Assembly: GCA_030374805.1 (NCBI GenBank)
Contig: JARGSG010000001.1
Location: 372,001-436,000, forward strand
Length of the DNA: 64,000 nt
Direction: 5' to 3'
Origin: Gracilaria gracilis
Taxonomy: Eukaryota > Rhodophyta > Florideophyceae > Gracilariales > Gracilariaceae
The position numbers and the translations under genes were made by a program. The notes below the pieces were generated by a model, which had not been told where the DNA came from, made no database searches, and worked only from the letters and a program-made list of their open reading frames with translations. Shown here piece by piece: positions 41,470 to 50,868 of the stretch. The stretch's first letter is position 1, and each line of letters begins with the position of its first letter.

Positions 41470-41787
41470 AGCAGCGCCAGCGTGTGCGTGTGCGCGCGCC
41501 AAAAAAATTGGACACGGCGCACGAGTGCTCCATGCGCTCGCGAGAGGGGCGGCGGCGCGCGTGTGCGCTGCGCCTCGCGCGATGCGGCGGCGCGCGAGCG
41601 GCTCGTTTTCTGGTCGCAGAACGCGTGGCGCGTGGCACCGCGCGCGCGCTTTTTGGATGCGTCGCTCGCGCGGCTGTGCGGCTGCTGCTGCTGCGCCGCG
41701 TGCGGCGCTACTTGTTGGTGCGCCGGCTGTGTGCTGCTGCTGCTGCTGCTGCTGCTGTGCCGAGCGCGCTCGTGTTGCTGCACGTTC
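41470..41787. promoter_or_regulatory. Promoter/5' UTR of the cyclin gene with a (TGC)n tract
   Basis: A 318-bp GC-rich spacer. A triplet repeat, about 8.7 copies of TGC, lies at 41732-41757, roughly 30 bp before the cyclin ATG and so probably in the 5' UTR. The cyclin frame is open upstream from a GTG but would code Cys/Leu homopolymers, so it is not taken as coding. Confidence 0.45.
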
Positions 41788-43095
41788 ATGGCGGGTGATC
41801 ACGCTGCCGCACATGAGCGAGTCGCACGCGCTGTGGCGCCTTCGTCCCCGTCCCCGCCTCCGCCGCCGCTGCAGCCGCAGAGGCCACTGCCGCTGCGCGC
41901 GCGCGTGCTGCTGGACGCGCGCCACCGCGCCGCGAAGCGGCCGAGGGCGCCGCCCGGCGCGCCGCCCGCGCCGCCCAAGCGGCGCAGAAGCGCATCGCAA
42001 ACCGCCGCTGCGTCGCTTGAATCGCTTATTGCTTCCAATGTGCTGCGCGCGCGCTCGCGCGTGCCCGCCGGCTTTGTGCGCGCCTCGCGCGCCAACGTGA
42101 TTGACGCAAGATTGCGCGAGATCGTCGTGGACTGGTTGATGGAAGTGGGCGCTGAGTATGCCGCACCCACCACCACCCTCGCTCTGGCCGTCAACTATCT
42201 CGACAGGATGCTCGCTTGTAGTAGCATAACCAGGCACACCGTACAGCCCATAGCAGTGGTATGTATGCTGTTGGCGTGTAAGATGGACCACTCCGACCCG
42301 CCTTCGATGCTGGACGGCGTGGCCATGTGCGACCGCTCTGCCGATACCGCCATGCTGCTCGATATGGAGACCTCTATTCTTCTGCGTCTAAACTTTGATC
42401 TTAATGTGTTCACGCCGTGCTCCGTTCTTCCGCTGCTTTTACGCCATGTCATGCCGTCCGATCCGCACCACAGGGCCAAGGAGCTGGCGTCCGTTTTGGC
42501 GCATGTGGCCATGCTTCATCCAAACCTGTCCACGCGCTCCCCCGCCACTGTGGCGCTGGCGTGCATCGTACTGGCAATACACTCACTGGGGCTGCCATTT
42601 TCCACCGCCGTTTCGCTGGCGCAGCCGGACGTACGACGCCACCTATGCTCGCCAATCGTCATTGATTCGGCCGTATTGCTGTGGCAGAAGTGGCTCACGC
42701 TGCACGACACTTCGGCACACTGCCCGTCGCGCTGGCTTCTCAAGCAGTGGCCGCACCTCAGCCCCACCACGTATACGCGCGACGAGCCCATCTCGCCGGC
42801 CAGTCTGCGCGACCTGCTGAGCGACCATATGCAGCGCACCGAGGTGGCGCGCGTATGCATCCCGCCCTCACCGCTCACCACGGCCACGCCCGTGCACACG
42901 CCGCGTCGCGCGCTGTCCGTGGCGCCGCTCACGCCGTCGTCGCTCACCACCGCGACGGAGCGCGAGCCGCAGGCGCCGCCCACGCCGTCCTCGCACACGA
43001 CGGCCGCGGAGGAGCGCGAGCCGCCCGCTCCGCGCTCGCACACCTGCCTGCTGTCGTCGTCGCCGCTGCTGGACGACGAGTGCGAGCAGCTCTGA
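41788..43095 (+). CDS. A/B-type (mitotic-like) cyclin
   Basis: A 435-residue cyclin, the regulatory subunit of a cyclin-dependent kinase. The cyclin box starts with LREIVVDWLMEVGAEY (residues 109-124), the classical A/B-type signature, and continues with LAVNYLDRMLA, CMLLACKM and DMETSILLRLNFDLNVFTP (about 192-210). The C-terminal cyclin fold spans about 210-330. The N-terminus is Pro/Arg-rich with a possible destruction box (RVLL at 39-42) and a KRRR nuclear-localisation patch near 64-67. The tail (350-435) is Pro/Ser/Thr-rich with TP sites that could be CDK targets. The ATG at 41788 is the only sensible start. Which subfamily (A, B or a red-algal type) needs a tree. Confidence 0.87.
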   Translation: MAGDHAAAHERVARAVAPSSPSPPPPPLQPQRPLPLRARVLLDARHRAAKRPRAPPGAPPAPPKRRRSASQTAAASLESLIASNVLRARSRVPAGFVRASRANVIDARLREIVVDWLMEVGAEYAAPTTTLALAVNYLDRMLACSSITRHTVQPIAVVCMLLACKMDHSDPPSMLDGVAMCDRSADTAMLLDMETSILLRLNFDLNVFTPCSVLPLLLRHVMPSDPHHRAKELASVLAHVAMLHPNLSTRSPATVALACIVLAIHSLGLPFSTAVSLAQPDVRRHLCSPIVIDSAVLLWQKWLTLHDTSAHCPSRWLLKQWPHLSPTTYTRDEPISPASLRDLLSDHMQRTEVARVCIPPSPLTTATPVHTPRRALSVAPLTPSSLTTATEREPQAPPTPSSHTTAAEEREPPAPRSHTCLLSSSPLLDDECEQL

Positions 43096-43620
43096 GCGCC
43101 CAACGCGCCGCGCTGCGTTTCGAAGCTCCAAATTCGAACCGCAACGTTGTTGTGTGAATGCCATTCACACTGACTGGCAACCGCCGATGTGAATCGCAAC
43201 GGGCAATGCGCGCCGGTGCTCGCCGTGATGCGCTGGCGCGCGCTGATTGGCGCATGTGGCGCTCGTGGCGACGTGGCGCGCGATGCGCGAGCGCGTGCTG
43301 GCTGGCTGCATGTGTGTGCGCAGGCACGCTGCGCCCCAGCTTTGCTCACCGTCGGTTTGGCGCGCGCGTGTGGCGCAATCTCCCCGCCACCCATGGCCGT
43401 GGCTTTGCTTCTTGCTGCACTGTTCTCGCGCCCGTGCTCGGTCTTGCTCGCGCGCTCCGCTTTCGCGCATCCCACGCTCCCCCCGCTTTAAAAGCTTCTT
43501 CTGCTCAGCTCGCTTGCCACCCCCGCTTCACTACTAACTGGATCTTGTCAACTCTTTATAGACTACTCTTGGGTACTTCAGTAACTTTCCACCATCTACC
43601 TCCCGATTCTCAGTAAAACT
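43096..43620. promoter_or_regulatory. Intergenic and PDX1 promoter
   Basis: GC-rich with many GCGC runs up to about 43480, then a TATA-like TTTAAAA at 43487-43493, 128 bp before the PDX1 ATG, followed by a pyrimidine-rich 5' UTR. CATCTACC occurs at about 43593. Confidence 0.45.
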
Positions 43621-44613
43621 ATGGCCACCAACGCAAATGGACGTACCAATGGCACTGCGCACTCCTTGCCTGGCACCGCCTTCGCTGCCACGCAGCCCGC
43701 CCCGGCCGTGTCTCACGACGATGTCGCGCACACCTCCACCTACGCCACCAAGGTCGGCCTCGCGCAGATGCTCAAGGGCGGCGTCATCATGGACGTCGTC
43801 ACCCCTGAACAGGCAAAGCTCGCCGAGGCCGCTGGAGCCTGCGCCGTCATGGCTCTGGAGCGAATCCCTGCCGACATCCGCGCTAACGGCCAGGTGGCGC
43901 GAATGTCGGACCCCACCATGATCAAGAGCATTCAGGACGCCGTTTCCATCCCGGTCATGGCCAAGGCTCGTATCGGTCACTTTGTGGAGGCCCAGATTCT
44001 GCAGGCCATTGGAATCGACTACATCGACGAGAGCGAGGTGCTCACACCTGCCGACGACCTGCATCATATAAACAAGCACAATTTTGCTGTGCCGTTTGTC
44101 TGTGGATGCCGTAATCTTGGCGAGGCGCTCCGTCGTATTGCCGAAGGCGCTGCATTCATTCGAACCAAGGGCGAGGCTGGTACTGGCAACGTGGTGGAGG
44201 CTGTTCGCCATGGTAGGGAGGTGAGCGGCCAGATTCGCCGCCTTAGGAACATGGACGACGATGAGCTTTATACTTTTGCCAAGGAAATCGGAGCGCCATT
44301 GGATCTATTGCGACGCACGAAGGAACTCGGAAGGTTGCCGGTGGTACAATTCGCCGCCGGAGGCGTCGCTACACCGGCGGACGCTGCGCTCATGATGCAG
44401 CTTGGCATGGACGGCGTGTTTGTGGGAAGCGGCATTTTCAAGAGCGATAACCCTAAGAAGAGGGCTGAGGCAATTGTCAAGGCTGTCACCAACTACAACA
44501 ACCCCAAGATCCTTGCTGCTGTGTCGGAGAACCTTGGCAACGCCATGGTGGGTATTGAGATGGATCAACTTGTGCAAAAGTGGGCTGCTGACTCGCGGCA
44601 CAAGACTCACTAA
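43621..44613 (+). CDS. PDX1: Pyridoxal 5'-phosphate synthase subunit PDX1
   Basis: A 330-residue PdxS/SNZ-type subunit of the DXP-independent vitamin B6 pathway. It condenses ribose 5-phosphate, glyceraldehyde 3-phosphate and ammonia (from the PDX2 glutaminase) to PLP in a dodecameric (beta/alpha)8 barrel in the cytosol. The family core begins at [16 protein letters not shown] (about 44-59). Both catalytic lysines are present, in MAKARIGH (about residue 118) and [10 protein letters not shown] (about 181), as are the phosphate-binding glycines of [13 protein letters not shown] and [11 protein letters not shown]. The 43-residue N-terminal extension is Ala/Thr-rich and not clearly a targeting sequence. 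Single exon, no anomalies. Confidence 0.96.
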   Translation: MATNANGRTNGTAHSLPGTAFAATQPAPAVSHDDVAHTSTYATKVGLAQMLKGGVIMDVVTPEQAKLAEAAGACAVMALERIPADIRANGQVARMSDPTMIKSIQDAVSIPVMAKARIGHFVEAQILQAIGIDYIDESEVLTPADDLHHINKHNFAVPFVCGCRNLGEALRRIAEGAAFIRTKGEAGTGNVVEAVRHGREVSGQIRRLRNMDDDELYTFAKEIGAPLDLLRRTKELGRLPVVQFAAGGVATPADAALMMQLGMDGVFVGSGIFKSDNPKKRAEAIVKAVTNYNNPKILAAVSENLGNAMVGIEMDQLVQKWAADSRHKTH

Positions 44614-44935
44614 GATCTGGCGGCTGTTTTTTTCAGCCCCACGCTGCGGCAATGCACCCTCATTCTGATTTCAAGTGCTTGGAATTCATTTAAAGACGTT
44701 GGATACCAGGGGAACAGACTGACGAAACTATTGAATAGTCCTCCTCACAAGTGTTCATAAAATAGGTGTCCTTGCTACACATCGAGACTAGTCATTTGCC
44801 ACATTGTAAGTACAATCAAGATTGTTTCTATTCAGCTTTCTTTTATACCTTATCCTCATGGGTACCTCGTGTATCAAAAAATGACCTGCATCGGCCCCCA
44901 ACTGCACTTCCTGCATCAGCTACGGCTCAATGTGA
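44614..44935. other. Convergent intergenic spacer, PDX1 and PsbP
   Basis: 322 bp holding the 3' UTRs of two convergent genes. AATAAAA-like TTCATAAAATAGG lies near 44754. No gene seen. Confidence 0.45.
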
Positions 44936-45743
44936 CTAATCCATTATGTCAATCTTATAAGAGTCTATAACGCCCTTCATGACGGGCTCGGCTGCTTTCC
45001 AGTTCTCTTCTTTCGCCTGTCCTGTGAGGGTCAGGAGATATCTCCCGGGTTGTAAGGAAAACACAGTGAGAAGATGTCTCTTCACACCTCTGGAGGTGAT
45101 TGTGTATTCAAAGATATATGCGTTTTTCTCTTTACTCGTCTCATATCCAATGAGACTTCCTTCGATGTCCTTCCCACTTTTTGGGATTATTGTTTCCTGC
45201 CGAGATTCGGGTCAAGTCAAAGTCGTTGATGTCAGTTTTTGTGCAGAGCCCAAGATATTTGTCTATCTGATAGAGAAGTAGAACGCAACCACGTACCAAT
45301 ACATTATCAACCGTGCCGAAAGATGTGAGCTTTTGGAAGTCTCCTGGAACAGGTGTTGCAACCATGTTTATATTCGAATCACCATCCTCATCATTTATGA
45401 AAACGGTTGCTACACGGAAGGACGAAAGATTGGCAGTTGAACGAGACCACCCTTTTGGAGGCGATACAAACGAATAGCCGTAATCTTCGCTCTTCTCAAG
45501 CGGCCCCAGTGTCACGGTGCTGGTTTCGGCGGCTTTTGCGAGTTTAGGAAGCGCTCCTGGAGCAACTGCAATGGCTGCCAGCACTTCTATGACTCTCCGA
45601 CGACTGAATTGAGCTGGTTGGCGATGCTGGGCAGCAGGTTTGGGATGATGCGCGCTCGCTTCATTTGATAAGCAGGTGAGTCGAGCTTGGCTCCGTTGTT
45701 TAGTTTGAAAAACGGGAATTATGTTAGAGATAAATGCGCACAT
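44936..45743 (-). CDS. PsbP-domain thylakoid lumen protein (spliced)
   Basis: Model complement(join(44936-45196, 45297-45743)), 235 residues. Exon 1 gives a transit peptide (MCAFISNIIPVF), a twin-arginine lumen signal (RRRVIEVLAAIAVAPGALPKLAKA) and the first half of a PsbP fold (GYSFVSPPKGW, INMVATPVP, LTSFGTVDNVL). Exon 2 completes it (ETIIPKSGKDIEGSLIGYE, AYIFEYTI, RHLLTVFSL, WKAAEPVMKGVIDSYKI). The intron (45197-45296, 100 nt, phase 0) starts GTACGT and ends CAG; reading through it instead gives a short unrelated tail. PsbP-type proteins stabilise the oxygen-evolving side of photosystem II or help its assembly. Whether this is canonical PsbP or a PsbP-like (PPL/PPD) member needs a tree. 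The start is the first ATG, at 45743. Confidence 0.88.
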
Positions 45744-46338
45744 CTTACGGATAGCTCCCACAAGTCGGTGAGCAATTCTACACCGACAGTGCTCGTCTGA
45801 TGAACTTTGTTACAATCACTCGATAAGTTCGCCTAGACTGGTACAACCAAAATTATCTATTAGAGTGTCTGGTGCATTGCCGGGCAGAACCATCGCCTCT
45901 ATTCTAGGTTCGAGCTCATGTTCGATACATCGAACGAACGAACGAACGAACGAACGAACGAACGAGGTTGCAACAAATATCTAGCAGGAAGCCATGCCAT
46001 CCTTCAATTCAAAATAATCTCTATTTCATTCATATTTGGAACTATTCATATTTGGAACTCGCCGTCAATCCTCGTGGACTCTGCAAGCACAAGGATTCCT
46101 GTCCTTGCCCGAAGGGCAGTAAAAGTTTTCGTTGGCGCTGAAGCGCTAAAGATATCATGACGGGCACACTTCTCCAGCGTGGCCCTCTTTTCTATTCCGA
46201 TTACATTCGTGGGACGAGAGAACGTTTTCGGCCTGCAACTTTGGCATGACTTGATAGATCCGAGCTTGGCGGGGCTCTCGGAAGTAGAGAAGAGAAGTTT
46301 AACAGCTGTTGGAAGCTGTTTTCGCACGATCATTGCTC
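45744..46338. promoter_or_regulatory. Divergent promoter region of PsbP and RIT1
   Basis: Contains a (CGAA)n microsatellite (45931-45965) and a direct repeat of CATATTTGGAACT around 46030-46055. A short ORF from the ATG at 46157 (about 30 codons) is probably upstream leader sequence of RIT1, not a gene. Confidence 0.4.
45931..45965. repeat. (CGAA)n microsatellite
   Basis: About 8.7 exact copies of CGAA. A reverse-oriented relative, (TTCG)n, lies near 56645-56672. Confidence 0.9.
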
Positions 46339-48138
46339 ATGATGCCGGCTTCAGTTCACAGCTTGGACCAACAGAGATGTGAACATTTCTGCGACAAAGT
46401 TTCAGATGAATCCCCAAATCCTATCATGAATCCCACAAGATTAGGTGCAGCTGCCTATGATCAGAATCAAATCCTTAAAAACCTGCGGAAGGTTGAACAA
46501 GGATTAAGGGCTCGTTTCCTCTCAATTGCGCATGATACTAGGATTGCATTGCGTATCTATCAATCTCTGTTTCCAGAAAATGACATCCCAATGTTTGCGA
46601 ACGCGCGCGCGGGAAGCTGGTACGTCCCGCCATCAATCCGACAACGCCCAACCTGTACCGCCGCATTCAAAAGCGCAGATGGTCACTATGGTCAATGGAG
46701 CAGTTCCTTGAGACGGCCAAATATACATGTTCTGCAAGCAGCTTTAGATTTTGGCGCAGTGGTGATAGTCGACGTCACTCGACGTGGAAAACGTTTCCCT
46801 GATAGCTTTATGAAAACAATCCCAATCTGGTGTGCAGTTATGAACAACATCGCGGGGTTGTACGAGTGCGAACTGTGTGCAACGGGAGAAAACTTGTGCG
46901 GCAATTGCGGCCGAGTATACGTTCATCCCAATGTTCCTGATTCTGAACGAGTACAGATTCAGAACCGTTTGCCAGAGTGGCTTAAAGATTGGCGTCGTTC
47001 CATCCACACATTGCAGAACACAGTCCCTGTTCTGAAGAATTTTAGTCAACGACGGCATGCAAAGCCACTGCGTCCAATTTGGATTAGCCCAGAAAGCAGC
47101 TTGTGGGAGCACGGTATTCCTCTCTATGAACTGGAGTTCACACCCATTGTCTGTGTTTCTGCCAGCAAAGTTGTTCCTGAAGGAGATCGATCTTTCATAG
47201 AACCATCCCCGTACCAAGAGAGAGTATGTGATGTCAATTTTCCACCACAGCCTGTTGGTTTTGCATACGTCCAAGGGGCAGGGGACGATGAAGAAGCCTG
47301 GTGTTGCGGACTGTCTCCAGTCCTTTTTTGGACCTACTTCGAACGACTATTGACAATAGCCTGTGGAGAGGGAGAGCCTGGAAGTGCGATGGATATCGAG
47401 GGGAAGCTGAAGAAAGAGATTTCTTGTATTGTATCTGAAGGATGGGATATCAACCCATCCCCAACGCTACCATATGACCTGAGGAATGGCCCTCGAGTTG
47501 TTGACATTGGCAGAAGAATATGGTCCTCGCGCATTGCGTTGCGGCGAACATCACTAGAAGACTTGCCAAGTTTACTTAGTCTGGCGTCGACACAAGGACA
47601 ATTCGTAATAGTCATGGGGGCAAGTTTTGATGTTTTGTGCGATAATGACGAGAAGACGGCAGGTCAAACTCCTCTCAGCTCTGAAGGGGTACAGTGGATG
47701 CCGTTAGTCGACAGAAAGGGGAAGATTGACTATAAGTATGGATTTGGAAGAGCCCTTGGACCATGTCTGTCTCGTCTCCGAGAATTCTGCATAGATAGAG
47801 GAGAGAACGTCTTAATCTGCACTACGGACAAGCAGGGCGACTGGTGTGCAGGGTTGGCAATTGCCTGGCTTGCTTGGCATTGTGATGCCATCCGATCTGG
47901 TCAGAACAGCGAGGAATCGAAGGCTCCGAATGAAACAGGCTATACAATTATGCTTCCACGAAAGGAACGCATTGGTTATATAGACAAAAAGAGTATTCAT
48001 AATACGATGCTCCACTTCATGAGTAGCTTCCCTGAATTTGAGCTTTCTCGTGCGACTCTTAAACAGCTCAACCGCTTCTTCAGTTCGCCGGCTCCCTCTT
48101 CATCACTGATGGATTCTGCGGTAAACACAAGTAGTTGA
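46339..48138 (+). CDS. RIT1: Initiator tRNA phosphoribosyl-transferase RIT1
   Basis: A 599-residue enzyme that adds a 2'-O-ribosyl phosphate to A64 of cytosolic initiator tRNA-Met, keeping it out of elongation. Diagnostic blocks are GSWYVPP and FKSADGHYGQWSSSLRRPNIHVL (about 100-135), VIVDVTRRGKRFPDSF and KTIPIWCAV (about 145-175), VQGAGDDEEAWCCGLSPVLFW (about 315-335), and near the C-terminus LICTTDKQGDWCAGLAIAWL, the P-loop-like site of the DUSP-type half. RIT1 occurs in fungi and plants, so its presence fits an alga. The start may be either of two adjacent ATGs at 46339/46342 or the ATG at 46426, which is closer to the first conserved helix. Single exon. Confidence 0.9.
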   Translation: MMPASVHSLDQQRCEHFCDKVSDESPNPIMNPTRLGAAAYDQNQILKNLRKVEQGLRARFLSIAHDTRIALRIYQSLFPENDIPMFANARAGSWYVPPSIRQRPTCTAAFKSADGHYGQWSSSLRRPNIHVLQAALDFGAVVIVDVTRRGKRFPDSFMKTIPIWCAVMNNIAGLYECELCATGENLCGNCGRVYVHPNVPDSERVQIQNRLPEWLKDWRRSIHTLQNTVPVLKNFSQRRHAKPLRPIWISPESSLWEHGIPLYELEFTPIVCVSASKVVPEGDRSFIEPSPYQERVCDVNFPPQPVGFAYVQGAGDDEEAWCCGLSPVLFWTYFERLLTIACGEGEPGSAMDIEGKLKKEISCIVSEGWDINPSPTLPYDLRNGPRVVDIGRRIWSSRIALRRTSLEDLPSLLSLASTQGQFVIVMGASFDVLCDNDEKTAGQTPLSSEGVQWMPLVDRKGKIDYKYGFGRALGPCLSRLREFCIDRGENVLICTTDKQGDWCAGLAIAWLAWHCDAIRSGQNSEESKAPNETGYTIMLPRKERIGYIDKKSIHNTMLHFMSSFPEFELSRATLKQLNRFFSSPAPSSSLMDSAVNTSS

Positions 48139-48707
48139 GTTACATCTTCAGTGCGGCGTGATTCCTTCACCAAGTTCACGTTCATTCCAGTAGAAGAGGA
48201 TTACTCATCACATTACCAACTCTTTTCGTGCACTCTTTCCCCGTATATTTCATCATTATCATTGCCAGAGTATATTCATGGATTGTCTGCATATCGAAAA
48301 GTTACGAAGGCAACCGCTACCCTTGTAGATACCTAAACAAAGGTACAAATACAAAGACCCTATTCACCATCACATCAACTTCTGTGATTTTCGAAATATG
48401 GTGTTGTTCGCATTCGCTGGGAAGAGCAGCCCATCACAACAAATATGGTACTTCTTGCTGCATGCTTGGTCATGTTAAGACACTTCAATTCTGTCATCGA
48501 TCGAATGTAGCTGGAAGAAGAAATTAGAATCTTTAGTTATGACTACAGCGTTATAAGCAAAGAAAAAGAATTGTATGTTGTTGATTAGTAGCATATTAGG
48601 TTGCAATGATGGGTTCTGATAGGCTTTGTGTCGGAGCGGAAAAGAATTATAAGCATCCCGAGTGAGAACTACCATGGTATGTGCAAAAACGAAGAATCAG
48701 AAGAAAA
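48139..48707. other. Convergent intergenic spacer, RIT1 and LIN9
   Basis: No gene seen. Contains ACGAAGGCAACCGCTACCCTTGTAGATACC near 48304-48333, a degenerate back-to-back form of the TACCTTCGTA and GTAGATAC motifs. Confidence 0.45.
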
Positions 48708-50336
48708 CTACACGCCTTCACTAGAGCTGCGCTCCAAGAGTCTGGCAGCAGCTTGAATGGCTTCGATGGCTTCCGCGTTAGCCGGAAAGCGAGATCGCAG
48801 CCCGTCAACAAGCTCGTCAACACAATGAAGGTCTCGCGTAGTTCGTGCTCGAATAAGTACAGCGATACATGCACTGACGCACTCCATAACATCCGCCCGG
48901 ATCGGGGTGGATGCTGACTTGATGCCATTGTCAGGATGAAGCTTTGAAAGGGCAGCCTTTGTGAGGGCTTTGGCCAACAAGGCCGTTCCCGCGGCACAGC
49001 GGAAGTCGACATTCTTTGCCATATTCTCGGGGCGAAGTTGAGGCGATGTTGGTATGGTTCTTCCAGGAGTGCCGCCTTCCCTCTTTGCTAGGATTGGAGA
49101 TGTGGGCGCTATTTTGAGCAAAGACACCGGTCGAGACTGGTTTTTCTCTGGGGTCTCATCTAGCTTCGCTGAATCCATATCTGCACTGATACAGAGGTTC
49201 GGTGGAGAGGGATGTGGAGTGGAGCGATCAGGTTCAATGTGCATGTTAATTTCGACGTTAACCTGGTCGAGAGCGGCAAGAATAGAATCGTACTTGGCCT
49301 GAGTGGACTCCGATGGGGGTTCCCCCGGTGTTGTGGTAGTAGATACGGCGTCGTTGAGCATTCTCAAGGAGGAAAGAAGTTGCTCCTTGCGGTCCAGGAG
49401 TTGCATGGACTCAGCGATTCTGTGGAAGTCAACCTCACATTCGTAACCATCAGCGCACTGACCCTTGACTTCGAGCGGTTTGCGAGGTGAAACGAGCGTG
49501 GGACGCGGGGTTTGGTACAACTGAATAACGCTGTGCGAAGCTTCAGGAAAGTGGGAAAAATCGAACACAGGCGTTGGCATGGCGGATGGGGAGAAAGGAA
49601 ATGGAGGTGAACCTGGAGAGGGAGCCAGGGATTGGGCGTTTGGTAGCACTGGTGATTGGGCGAGAGAATCTGATCCAATTGATGACGACGGGTGCCACAT
49701 GACATCCAAGTCGGATACAATGTGCTCAGTGGCGTCATCCTGAAAACGAACGCGATTCTGACTATCTGCTTCCAAGGAGAGAAAAATTGCAGGGCGGATG
49801 TGCAGCTGAGCAAGCTTATGGCCATTAAGCGGGGGCGAAAACGTGCGGACGAGAACTTGGGCGCCACGCTGCAGCGGACGTGGAGGCCCACAACGATGGC
49901 GTGACCACCAGATCTGCGGCAGCGCATCACCAGTGGTAGGGTCCGTGGACGGCAGCAAGTCCAGACCGCGGAGCACGCGACGCGCATCGTTGCGGTACAT
50001 GGAAAGCTCCTGACGCTCAGCATACAAAAAGCTGGAGGAGAAGCGACGCGGCTGCACGAAACCGCCAGGCAGCATGGTGCACATGGCAGCGCGAATGCGC
50101 GCCAGTTGCATCCGCGTGAGGCGAGTGGAGAGCATATCGGAGAGCTGGACCATACGGCTGGCAACGACAGCATGGAAGTCGGAGTGTGTGAAGTAGGGCT
50201 CGTCGATGGTGCTCTGGAACCACTCGGCATACGCCCAGTGCAATGCGCGCGGCGACGCGGCGACTCGCTCCACGGCGGACGACGAGCGCGCGCGCTTCTT
50301 AGGCGGCGGCTGCGGCGGGGCACTCTTTCTACGCAT
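48708..50336 (-). CDS. LIN9: LIN9/ALWAYS EARLY-type MuvB (DREAM) subunit
   Basis: A 542-residue protein with a DIRP domain at about residues 31-122: HWAYAEWFQSTIDEPYF, then LTRMQLARIRAAM, then the invariant RRFSSSFLYAERQEL. A second conserved part, GAQVLVRTF followed by HKLAQLHI and VRFQDDATEHIVSDLDVMWHP (about 180-240), matches the Tudor-like region of LIN9/ALY proteins. LIN9 is the scaffold of the MuvB core, which joins MYB or E2F-RB partners to time cell-cycle genes. The C-terminal half is mostly disordered with one helical part (AGTALLAKALTKAAL) near the end. The longer frame starts with a GTG, so the ATG at 50336 is used. It is divergent from the UBL-thioredoxin fusion gene. Confidence 0.84.
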   Translation of the reverse strand: MRRKSAPPQPPPKKRARSSSAVERVAASPRALHWAYAEWFQSTIDEPYFTHSDFHAVVASRMVQLSDMLSTRLTRMQLARIRAAMCTMLPGGFVQPRRFSSSFLYAERQELSMYRNDARRVLRGLDLLPSTDPTTGDALPQIWWSRHRCGPPRPLQRGAQVLVRTFSPPLNGHKLAQLHIRPAIFLSLEADSQNRVRFQDDATEHIVSDLDVMWHPSSSIGSDSLAQSPVLPNAQSLAPSPGSPPFPFSPSAMPTPVFDFSHFPEASHSVIQLYQTPRPTLVSPRKPLEVKGQCADGYECEVDFHRIAESMQLLDRKEQLLSSLRMLNDAVSTTTTPGEPPSESTQAKYDSILAALDQVNVEINMHIEPDRSTPHPSPPNLCISADMDSAKLDETPEKNQSRPVSLLKIAPTSPILAKREGGTPGRTIPTSPQLRPENMAKNVDFRCAAGTALLAKALTKAALSKLHPDNGIKSASTPIRADVMECVSACIAVLIRARTTRDLHCVDELVDGLRSRFPANAEAIEAIQAAARLLERSSSEGV

Positions 50337-50868
50337 GACGCACGGACGCAGCTGCGACGTAGAGGAAGCGCGGAAGCGCGGCGGAGCGGACAGAGTTGGT
50401 CGGAGAATGAGCGACGCGGTGCGCGGATTGACGACGAAGATGGCGCGCTTTTGTATGGCGCGTGCTTGCGAAAAGCCACGCGCCCGCGACACGGCACCAA
50501 GCTACGCTTCGCGAGAGCACTCGCGCGCGCTCAAGTGCACCGCCAAAACTAATAATGCACGCACACTTGCGCCGTGATCTGTTGTGGTGAGCTGTCAGCC
50601 AAGGCTTACACGCACCACTGCATCCTCGTGTGACAGCTGGCCACGCGTCCGAAGCGGACCTTCCAGCCTCGATCAAGGAGCTGCGCGGAAGTGTGCCGTG
50701 CCTCTATCGCCCGCAGCAAGCGCGCGAATTGATAAACCTCACTCCAGGCCGCACCCCTCCCACTCGCCTCGCAGACGTCGCACGTGCAGCCAACCGGCTT
50801 CCTCGTCGTTCTCATCTCTGTTGCATCCCCCTCCTCCGCATTCATCCCCGTAGCTCTTCAGTCTCGTC
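50337..50868. promoter_or_regulatory. Bidirectional promoter, LIN9 and the fusion gene
   Basis: 532 bp between divergent ATGs, GC-rich near LIN9 and pyrimidine-rich in the last 130 bp before the fusion gene. No TATA box is evident. No ORF of its own is supported. Confidence 0.4.

Noticed and set aside
40783-43475. Very long minus-strand ORFs (502 and 319 codons) opposite the 712-residue protein and the cyclin
   Set aside because: Arg/Ala-rich shadows produced by high GC at third positions of the plus-strand genes; no domains.
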